Of a stretch of 64,000 nt of DNA, positions 34,668 through 41,322 are shown in pieces. The position numbers and the translations under genes were made by a program. Under the pieces are notes generated by a model. It did not search any database and was not told the origin of the DNA. It saw only the letters and a list, made by a program, of their open reading frames with translations. The stretch comes from an uncultured Bacteroides sp. (GTDB taxonomy: Bacteria > Bacteroidota > Bacteroidia > Bacteroidales > Bacteroidaceae), in contig NZ_CAJLKP010000018.1 in the NCBI RefSeq assembly GCF_905207245.1, positions 1-64,000 on the forward strand, written 5' to 3'. Each line of letters begins with the position of its first letter. Position 1 is the stretch's first letter.

Positions 34668-35609
34668 TTAATATTTCTTTCTCACATCAAACGGATCCAA
34701 ATAATCTATCTCAGTTATTTCCCTGCCTTGTAGAAAGCACCCCGATTTACGTATTTCTTGCAACAAATCACGCGAGGCATTACGTTCCAAATGGGCAGTC
34801 ACGCATTGCTCATACGAAGGGGTATTCACTTCTAGAGTCGTTTTTCTATTCAGCCAAATACAACGCTTGCATTGATAAGCATCACAATGCCTACATAGCG
34901 GTGCATGGCTCAGACGGTATAACTGAGGATTCCTGATATCAAGTCCCTTATCCAAATCACCAATGGAATAGCCCTCACCTGACAGATAAAAAGCAGGACA
35001 AACATAAAATTTCCCGTCCGGGGCAAGCGTTATATTCTCCCATCCGGCATTACAGTTATTCATACTATCAAGCAGCATACGGTCAGTCAGCAGGTTGAAT
35101 TGAGGGGTCGTCTTCTCATTATAAAAACCCTTTAACTGAAAAGCCAGTTCAGCCAACACGGACTTATACTTATCGAAGTCAGCTTCTGTAAAAGTATCCA
35201 CATCAGTCAGTATTATATTCAGGCGAGCCACATGAATCAACATCTTTCCCACTTTCTCATAATGACTGAAAAAATCCTCTTTCTTCGTTCTCAATACATA
35301 GACCTTATCCCTGTCCATATTCCGACCTTCCGAATTCTCCCAATAATCCCAAACGATAATGTCCGCTCCAGCGCAACAGGCAACAGGCATAATTTTACAA
35401 TGCTCCGTCGTTTCTATGATTTCCTCATATTCCTGAGGTAATTTGTAATCAGGATAAACAAACTGAACCATCAGATTCTCTTTCATTGCCAGAAGGATAG
35501 CAGCCCGCAAATCCTGCAAACTGATTAGCTTATGTTCCGTCTTCGGATTCTCATAATGACAATAGGACGTACTGGTATCATCCAATAAAACAATTAAATA
35601 TTTCAGCAT
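34668..35609 (-). CDS. CXXX repeat peptide maturase with SPASM-like cysteines, no radical SAM core
   Basis: 313 residues. The N-terminal half shows no CxxxCxxC radical SAM motif. The C-terminal part is SPASM-like: CNAGWENITLAPDGKFYVCP, then APLCRHCDAYQCKRCIWLN and a later CVTAH, with cysteines suited to auxiliary iron-sulfur clusters. It has no signal peptide. Its ATG overlaps the last 7 nt of the radical SAM gene, which couples the two and suggests one complex. It could be a docking or electron-transfer partner. It fits the family named CXXX repeat peptide maturase; its activity is not known. Confidence 0.75.
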   Translation of the reverse strand: MLKYLIVLLDDTSTSYCHYENPKTEHKLISLQDLRAAILLAMKENLMVQFVYPDYKLPQEYEEIIETTEHCKIMPVACCAGADIIVWDYWENSEGRNMDRDKVYVLRTKKEDFFSHYEKVGKMLIHVARLNIILTDVDTFTEADFDKYKSVLAELAFQLKGFYNEKTTPQFNLLTDRMLLDSMNNCNAGWENITLAPDGKFYVCPAFYLSGEGYSIGDLDKGLDIRNPQLYRLSHAPLCRHCDAYQCKRCIWLNRKTTLEVNTPSYEQCVTAHLERNASRDLLQEIRKSGCFLQGREITEIDYLDPFDVRKKY

Positions 35610-36775
35610 GGTTCGCCCTCCGATTCCATTTTACGTAAAAGCCTGTTCCAGTAATAATTATTAGCCTTTACCCGTGCCTTGTGCATTTTGCAGATAGCTG
35701 TAGAACGCTGGTAGATGGTAGAAGTATCGGCAGCATCATAGTTTTCTCCCTGACACCATGCGCATCCACTTGCCACTTCACAATCTATGCATTCTTGTGT
35801 ACTTTGCGTACAACGGTCCAATGTCAAGAAAGGCCGCAACTTGTTCTTATCAATGCCATCATGAATATTACCAATGATCCAAGCTTTCTTATTGCGAAGG
35901 GAGTATTGTGCAAAACGAGTACATGGATAAAAATTTCCCATTGCATCTACAGCCAGCATCATACCCGCGCCGCACCAATTCTGATTCTGCAACTTACAAT
36001 CCAATGGTTTCCCTAAATGCTCACCAAAAAAAGAACAAGAATAATCCCGGTAATAGCTATTATCAATGATAGCATCCGCCAGCATCAGCAGTTGTTCTTC
36101 AAACAGCCTGTCATCCCCTACTTTCCATACTTCCTCAAACACACAGTTAATGTTCACTTCATGAATGCCCAAAGAATAAAGATGAAGAACACTTTCCTTG
36201 ATATAAGGAATATCGGCACTGCTGATAGTCACTTTCGTACTTGCATCAGGAAACTGTGACAACCATAAAGGAATGTTGCGCACAACATCTTTATAAGATC
36301 CCCGTCCGCTTGCCTTATACACGCGGTTCAGGTCATGCTTCATCTCCGTACCGTCGATGGTAATGCCAATACTGAGATGTTCCTTATTTTTCAGGATAAA
36401 TTGCTGTACCTTTTCTTCATGGTAATTGATGCCATTTGTAGAAAAGCTGAAGCGGTAAGCGCCAAACCAATGATGATCTCTTTGGAATTGTTCAACCTTG
36501 ATATAATCACAAATCTTATCTATCAGGTCTATTTCCAGAAAAGGCTCTCCGCCTATGAAATCCCATACCACAGACTCTTCGGGAAAATCCTCTTCACGTT
36601 CTAATACATAGTCAATAGCTTGTTTGGCTACCTCCCAAGACATTCGCTCTTTCGAGTTTTTACCCACGAGGTAGCAATATTTACAAGCGAGTTGGCAGTC
36701 TTTCGTGACAATAAAAGTGATATTCTTTGCCATTCCAGACTTCCAGTCCACTTCCTTCTTTTTAATTCCTTCCAT
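35603..36775 (-). CDS. Radical SAM/SPASM peptide maturase, CXXX-repeat target
   Basis: 390 residues, cytosolic. The radical SAM cluster motif CxxxCxxC is in TKDCQLACKYCYL (Cys27, Cys31, Cys34), followed by the SAM-binding GGEP motif in DFIGGEPFLE. A SPASM domain ends the protein: WCGAGMMLAVDAMGNFYPC, TQECIDCEVASGCAWCQG, and a final Cys region. SPASM enzymes use two extra clusters to modify ribosomal peptides, often at Cys or the carbon next to it. The Cys-rich precursor gene lies 28 nt upstream on the same strand, so this enzyme is its probable modifier. The bond it makes is unknown. Confidence 0.9.
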   Translation of the reverse strand: MEGIKKKEVDWKSGMAKNITFIVTKDCQLACKYCYLVGKNSKERMSWEVAKQAIDYVLEREEDFPEESVVWDFIGGEPFLEIDLIDKICDYIKVEQFQRDHHWFGAYRFSFSTNGINYHEEKVQQFILKNKEHLSIGITIDGTEMKHDLNRVYKASGRGSYKDVVRNIPLWLSQFPDASTKVTISSADIPYIKESVLHLYSLGIHEVNINCVFEEVWKVGDDRLFEEQLLMLADAIIDNSYYRDYSCSFFGEHLGKPLDCKLQNQNWCGAGMMLAVDAMGNFYPCTRFAQYSLRNKKAWIIGNIHDGIDKNKLRPFLTLDRCTQSTQECIDCEVASGCAWCQGENYDAADTSTIYQRSTAICKMHKARVKANNYYWNRLLRKMESEGEPC

Positions 36776-36803
36776 TTTTAAAATATAACGAATATTTTAA
36801 AAG

Positions 36804-37340
36804 TTAGTATTTATTATAACTCCGGCACCCATTCCGGCATCCCGTTTGACATCCAAACATACAAGTACCCTTACACTGCCCCAAACAGGTTGAAACACAT
36901 GCACCACGACAAGTTGTCGTACAAGTTTGCGCACAAGCCAGATTACAACTATTGCCACAGCCCGAGCAACCGGATGACTTAGCAGAATCCTTACAACCAT
37001 TGCTGCACCCTTCTTTACAACCATTACTACAAGAAGTGCTGCAATCTGAACAAGAAGATTTGGCTGTATTATCACAACCACTGGAACAGCCTTCTTTACA
37101 GCCATTTTTGCAACCATCTCCACAACCACCTTGCGATGTCCCTACGCAGCTGTTGCTACAGGTAGAACCACAACCACTCTGTGCTGTTCCCATGCAACTG
37201 TTATTACATCCCGACGGTTCATCATCTTTACTGCAACTATCCAATATAGGAGCAATAGCAATAAGCCCTAAAAACGGTATTGTTTTCTTGATGGCTACTT
37301 TAAAAAACTCTCTGCGTGATATTTCTTTCATTCTTTTCAT
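36804..37340 (-). CDS. CXXX-repeat peptide precursor with twin-arginine/lipoprotein signal
   Basis: 178 residues. The N-terminus carries a twin-arginine motif (ISRREFFKVA, Arg9-Arg10), a hydrophobic stretch and a lipobox-like ILDSC (Cys36). After it come 29 more cysteines, mostly spaced by three residues. The last 12 form an unbroken run of 11 CXXX units (for instance CNLACAQTCTTTCRGAC), and the middle contains a duplicated segment (CKEGCSSGC and CKEGCSNGC). Between Cys the residues are small or polar, mainly Gly, Ser, Asn, Lys. It lies 12 nt after the Ig-like lipoprotein gene and 28 nt before the radical SAM gene. Tat export would fit a peptide folded and modified before secretion. Confidence 0.88.
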   Translation of the reverse strand: MKRMKEISRREFFKVAIKKTIPFLGLIAIAPILDSCSKDDEPSGCNNSCMGTAQSGCGSTCSNSCVGTSQGGCGDGCKNGCKEGCSSGCDNTAKSSCSDCSTSCSNGCKEGCSNGCKDSAKSSGCSGCGNSCNLACAQTCTTTCRGACVSTCLGQCKGTCMFGCQTGCRNGCRSYNKY

Positions 37341-37352
37341 AGTAACCCTAAA

Positions 37353-39182
37353 TTAGTAACCTTTATAATATTTAGCAGGAACCGTAAAGTGATAACGCAG
37401 ATTATTCTCAAGATTCGTAAATCTGATATCCGCTTCCGTAATAAAATCAATATAAGATGCAGCACCGGAATATGATACATCTCCTCCCTTTCTCATATAA
37501 TAAAAAGTGCCCGTTCCATTTTCTATATATATTGATTGAGAATAGTCCGCAGCTTTCTTCAATTCTCCATCATCAGTTTCAACCAAATATGTACCTGCTA
37601 ACTTTATATCATAGGTAAAATTCAGAAAAACCCGATAGCGGCTATAAGGATTAGTATCATCCATTTTCTCATACCGCTCATATGTATATTTAACAAAGAA
37701 ATCATTTCCTCCAACAGTTTTCACCGACACCTCATCATCGTAATACTCTATTTTTGAATCTACACGGCTGTAAGCCCTTAGATAATAAGTAGTCCCCTTA
37801 CTCAACTTTGTTAAAGACAATCTCAATTTCCCGTCACTACCTACACTTGCCGTAGTAACATTATCTGTAATCTTAGGATTAGGCGATGTTCCGTAGCATA
37901 CATCTACTTTCTTCACCCCACTTGGAGCAACAGATGTAAGCACCACCTTGTCTTCATATATATCTGTAGGTTCAAAGTGTGTTTTAATAATCCCTGAGGT
38001 AGTAAATGCTCCTTGATCTCCATAGTAATATTCCGCACCCAATTTAGCATATATACGAACATAATAAGCTGTTTCGGGAGTCAATTCATTCAGCGTGTAT
38101 TCTATCTTATTACCCGAAAGCACAGCCTTAGTAGCATCAACCGTCGGCATTGATGTAGTAGAATAACAAATACCAACCTCATCCATTTGCAAACCATACG
38201 TCGTAATTGTTCCTGAGATCTGTGCCGAAGATGAAGAAATAGAAGAAATTTGAGGTACTGAAATTTCCACGGTCACTGCCGTAGTAAACATAGCCTGGTC
38301 GCCATACTTAGCCGCCCCATCCACAACAGCATATATGCGGACATAATAAGTAGTATTTGCCTCCAGCTTGGTCAGGGTGTAAGAAATATCTTCGCCGGAC
38401 AAAGCGACCTTCTTGTCATTGACAGTGGGAGATTGAGAAGTAGAGTAACAAATACCTACCTCCGTGACCTTAACACCCGAAGGCTTGACAGTTCCCTCCA
38501 CGAGAGCCGAAACAGAAGTAATATCCGATACCTCCGGTTTAGAAATCTCCACTCCTCTATTAACGATTGTAATCCGACAGGATGCCGTTTTATCGCCATC
38601 ATCCGTAGTCGCTTCAATAGTAACCTTTCCCTCGGCTATAGCAGTCACTTTACCGGCAGCATCCACCGATGCTATTTTGCTATCATCCGAGCTCCACGCT
38701 ACAGTTTTGTTTGTCGCATTCTCTGGTGTCACAACAGCTTCAAGCATCAAGTCATCTCCCACTACCATAGTAGTCTCTGTAGGTTTTATCGATACTCCTG
38801 TCACTTTGACAACCTTATCTACTACTGTTATCTTGCAAGTGGCTTTCTTTTTACCCGTCAACGCGGTTGCTGTAACAACCGCTTCTCCCGGCTCCACAGC
38901 CGTCACCATTCCCGTTTCATCCACCACTGCAACGCCAGGGGCACTGGAAGCCCACACATGTCCTTTATCAGGTGTTTCAGCAGGAGTAAAAGAAGCAATC
39001 AATCTTTCCGTCTTACCTTTTTCCAGCGCCAATTCACTTTTATTCAATGCTATATCAGGAATAGTAACTTCCTCTTTACTATCATCTTTGCTACAGCCAA
39101 TAGCTAACGGTAGCATAAACGATATAACTATCACAACTAAAACGTGCCGTAATTTGCCATTTGATTTCTCTCCTCTAAGCAT
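37353..39182 (-). CDS. Large lipoprotein with Big2 and FN3-like domains, first gene of CXXX operon
   Basis: 609 residues. The N-terminal segment LVVIVISFMLPLAIGCSKDD has a lipobox (Cys30). Two bacterial Ig-like (Big2) domains follow at about 45-120 and 125-205 (ATNKTVAWSSDDSKIASVD, VTAIAEGKVTIEA). Then come at least three FN3-like repeats at about 210-480, each with EVGICYST or KVDVCYGT, then TYYVRIYA. A unique C-terminal domain of about 120 residues ends in Tyr-rich sequence. The protein is probably a cell-surface stalk. It starts the operon that contains the Cys-repeat precursor and maturases, so a display or anchoring role is possible. A 6-bp hairpin (39189-39194/39201-39206) stands directly before the start. 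Confidence 0.85.
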   Translation of the reverse strand: MLRGEKSNGKLRHVLVVIVISFMLPLAIGCSKDDSKEEVTIPDIALNKSELALEKGKTERLIASFTPAETPDKGHVWASSAPGVAVVDETGMVTAVEPGEAVVTATALTGKKKATCKITVVDKVVKVTGVSIKPTETTMVVGDDLMLEAVVTPENATNKTVAWSSDDSKIASVDAAGKVTAIAEGKVTIEATTDDGDKTASCRITIVNRGVEISKPEVSDITSVSALVEGTVKPSGVKVTEVGICYSTSQSPTVNDKKVALSGEDISYTLTKLEANTTYYVRIYAVVDGAAKYGDQAMFTTAVTVEISVPQISSISSSSAQISGTITTYGLQMDEVGICYSTTSMPTVDATKAVLSGNKIEYTLNELTPETAYYVRIYAKLGAEYYYGDQGAFTTSGIIKTHFEPTDIYEDKVVLTSVAPSGVKKVDVCYGTSPNPKITDNVTTASVGSDGKLRLSLTKLSKGTTYYLRAYSRVDSKIEYYDDEVSVKTVGGNDFFVKYTYERYEKMDDTNPYSRYRVFLNFTYDIKLAGTYLVETDDGELKKAADYSQSIYIENGTGTFYYMRKGGDVSYSGAASYIDFITEADIRFTNLENNLRYHFTVPAKYYKGY

Positions 39183-39231
39183 AATCCATATAGGTTAATG
39201 CCTATAGACTTCCCCTGATTCAGCAGTATAC

Positions 39232-39510
39232 AAAAAAGACGTGGGAGTCTGTACTTTCACTTATCCCAGTCTCAGGCTCTCGCATGCCCATCTATAAGGA
39301 TAAGCAACGCAGCTAGCCCACGCCAAGATGAATATACAGAACACCACGCCAAGCGCAATGTTTGAACAAAACACCTCAAGTGGACGTTCCCGTTGCCGTA
39401 TCTTCTTATAGATTTCAAATTTGCGAGATTTGAGACTAGAAGATAACGTCCGTAAACGTCTTTCTATTAAAATAATAAAAACCTCCCCCTAACCCACTGG
39501 CTAGCTGAGA
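39232..39510 (-). ncRNA. Structured RNA of about 275 nt with own promoter and terminator; sRNA or operon leader
   Basis: Read on the minus strand. A consensus promoter (39517-39548) would start it near 39510. Stem 1: GACGTT and ATCTTCT in 39437-39459 pair with AGAAGAT and AACGTC in 39383-39406. Stem 2: 39329-39350 pairs with 39238-39259 at 19 of 22 positions and is followed by six T's (39232-39237), an intrinsic terminator. Inside it, CTTATCC/GGATAAG (39298-39304/39260-39266) closes an apical loop. CAGCTAGCC near the 5' end (39499-39507) is complementary to an internal loop segment at 39310-39318. A second GGCGTGGG (39317-39324) can compete for CCCACGTC. The terminator is 50 nt before the first gene of the CXXX operon. 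Class unknown. Confidence 0.6.
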
Positions 39511-39516
39511 TTGTGA

Positions 39517-39548
39517 CAAAGTTAAGAAGTTTCAGTGTACAGACCAAA
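39517..39548 (-). promoter_or_regulatory. Consensus promoter (TTTG-N20-TAACTTTG) for the structured RNA / CXXX operon
   Basis: On the minus strand TTTG (39545-39548), a 20-nt spacer, and TAACTTTG (39517-39524) make a complete Bacteroidetes promoter. It is the only such match I see between the operon and the divergent DUF6266 gene. Confidence 0.7.
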
Positions 39549-39666
39549 TTATTCAAGATGTTTTTATTGTCCATTTTTTACCGCATAACATCCGTTTAGG
39601 ACCTCATAGCCATCCAGATAACCATGAGAAAGAAATATCCGGTTCGTACCTACTCCCTACTTACTC

Positions 39667-39715
39667 CTTACCTACTCCCTACCTACTCCTTCTTATTATA
39701 TAGGGAGAAGGTAAG
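39667..39715. repeat. Tandem CTACTCCCTAC-type repeats closing into a 15-bp hairpin
   Basis: From about 39651 the unit CTACTCCCTAC/TTACTCCTTAC repeats four times. One copy, CTTACCTACTCCCTA (39667-39681), is complementary at 14 of 15 positions to 39701-39715. It lies 126 bp upstream of the DUF6266 copy 2 promoter box. Apart from this and the structured RNA, the 39183-39958 gap shows no gene. Confidence 0.6.
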
Positions 39716-39840
39716 ACGTAACCATGTCTGATACCGGTAATATTTATGCCGAAACACTGCATCACATACATTCTCTCCGTATACCCATAAATTCTTGAAA
39801 ATAAACTCTGCAAATCAAAAGAAAAGAAAAAGTTTATTCA

Positions 39841-39848
39841 TACCTTTG
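39841..39848 (+). promoter_or_regulatory. Promoter -7 element (TACCTTTG) for DUF6266 copy 2
   Basis: TACCTTTG matches TAnnTTTG and implies a long leader of about 100 nt before the ATG at 39959. Confidence 0.55.
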
Positions 39849-39958
39849 TGATGCAACACTTCTCAAAAAGCAATGCACGAAGAATAAGAAAGGCCAAAAC
39901 AAAGCTTCTCTCCTCCTTCACAAACAACAATGTATTAACAATTAAAAATTAAACCATC

Positions 39959-40594
39959 ATGGGAAAAATCAAACAAGGAGCTTTTGGCGAATTTACGGGA
40001 AAAGTAGGAAATCTGGTAGGTTGCACCTGGAAAGGTGTGCCTTACATGAGAACCCGCCCTGCATACATGACCAATCCACGCACCGAAAAGCAACAAGGGC
40101 AACGCAGTAAATTTCAGGTAGCACTCAACTTCCTCAAAACAATCACCCCTTTTCTGCGTATCGGATACCGGGAATTCGCGGAAAAGCAGACAGCCTTCAA
40201 CGCCGCCATGTCTTATGTAATGAAAAATGCCTTGACGGACAGTGAGCAGGGATTAGTGATAGACCCTAACAAAGTGTTGGTATCGCACGGAAGCCTGACA
40301 CAAGCTTTTAACGCAGCAGTGACAACAGAAGAAGACAAAGCCCTTTTCACCTGGCTGGACAACAGCGGACAGGGAAACGCCATGGCTACAGATGCAGCCA
40401 TGCTATTAGTGTACAACAAAGAGAAAAATTTGGCGACCTATGATGCAACTGCCGCCACACGCACAGATGGCAAAGCCGAATTGCAACTGCCTAAAGACTG
40501 GAAGAGCGATACATTGATTGCCTACCTGGGCTTTTGCAGCGCAACCGACGAAAGCGTAGCTAATAGTGTATGCCTGCCACTTACCGTTTCATGA
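39959..40594 (+). CDS. DUF6266 family protein, copy 2
   Basis: 211 residues, no signal peptide. MGKIKQGAFGEFTGKVGNLVG, TRPAYMTNPRTEKQQGQRSKF and FNAAMSYVMKNAL match copy 1 at 9279 across the length; both end their shared part in FCS...SVANSV. It therefore defines the normal C-terminus. The last 14 nt overlap the 3' end of the convergent AlkD-like gene. Function unknown. It is a single-gene unit with a long leader and a nearby hairpin-forming repeat array. Confidence 0.85.
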   Translation: MGKIKQGAFGEFTGKVGNLVGCTWKGVPYMRTRPAYMTNPRTEKQQGQRSKFQVALNFLKTITPFLRIGYREFAEKQTAFNAAMSYVMKNALTDSEQGLVIDPNKVLVSHGSLTQAFNAAVTTEEDKALFTWLDNSGQGNAMATDAAMLLVYNKEKNLATYDATAATRTDGKAELQLPKDWKSDTLIAYLGFCSATDESVANSVCLPLTVS

Positions 40595-41282
40595 ACTCTT
40601 TCCGTTCGTCCTCCGGAAACTTCTCTATCGCATAGCGCAACGTAGTGCGGGGCATCGTCTTACAGTACTTTTCAAGGAATTGCACCAGCAAGTCCTTGTC
40701 CCGCTTTCCCATCTCACGCAGCATCCAGCCCACGGCCTTTTGCATCAAATCATGTTTATGATAAAGCAATCGTTCGGACAGAGCCAAAATATCGATGAAA
40801 TCGTTGTTTTTGATTAATGTATAGGTAGACACAACTGCAATGCGCTGGTCCCAAAGCAAATCGCTATCCGCCAGACGATAGAGTACATCACGGGGGTTGT
40901 CTTTCAGATATTCGCCCACAATGCCCGGAGCGGACAAGTCCACAAGGTCCCAGTTATTGATACGGGCGGTTTGCGCCAGATAGAAATCGAATATTTCCTT
41001 TTTTCCGTTTTCATCGCACTTCTTGAAACGCTCCACTAGCATCAGCAGGGCACAGAGGCGGCACTCGTGCCATTCACTTTGCAGCAATTCCGCCATCACC
41101 TCGAAAGGTGCGTCTTTATGTCGTTTTGCCACGATACGGGTATTGGGAACCACAATACCGAGGAATTTATCACCTTCTCCGTATTGCCCCTTTCCGGTTT
41201 TAAAGAAATTGGGGAGATATTCCCGCTTCACAGGGTCAATGTATTGCTCCAGCTCCTGCTGGATTTCTTTAGTTCTTTGCAT
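40581..41282 (-). CDS. AlkD-like DNA alkylation repair protein
   Basis: 233 residues made of HEAT-like helical repeats. Family marks are YLPNFFKTGKGQYGEGDKFLG, VERFKKCDENGKKEIFDFYL, NNWDLVDLSAPGIVGEYL (including the WD segment near the catalytic Asp of AlkD enzymes), and a MQKAVGWMLREMGKRD helix. AlkD-type glycosylases release alkylated bases without base flipping; activity for this member is inferred. It is monocistronic, convergent with DUF6266 copy 2, and 40 nt downstream of the sensor kinase stop. Confidence 0.9.
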   Translation of the reverse strand: MQRTKEIQQELEQYIDPVKREYLPNFFKTGKGQYGEGDKFLGIVVPNTRIVAKRHKDAPFEVMAELLQSEWHECRLCALLMLVERFKKCDENGKKEIFDFYLAQTARINNWDLVDLSAPGIVGEYLKDNPRDVLYRLADSDLLWDQRIAVVSTYTLIKNNDFIDILALSERLLYHKHDLMQKAVGWMLREMGKRDKDLLVQFLEKYCKTMPRTTLRYAIEKFPEDERKEFMKR

Positions 41283-41322
41283 TCTCTTAAATTTAGCAGG
41301 CTACAAAAATATCCTTTTCCCA

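Noticed and set aside
36804..37340. Precursor as a metallothionein
   Set aside because: Strict CXXX spacing, export signal and adjacent radical SAM maturases favour a modified peptide; metal binding by the unmodified chain cannot be excluded.
38433..39198. Two plus-strand open frames of over 220 codons
   Set aside because: They are shadows of the repetitive Ig/FN3-like lipoprotein gene, Ser/Thr-rich only because of its codon pattern.
39232..39510. Structured RNA as 6S RNA, tmRNA or RNase P RNA
   Set aside because: The 5' end pairs with an internal segment instead of the 3' end as in 6S; there is no tRNA-like end or tag frame; the universal RNase P core sequences are not seen.
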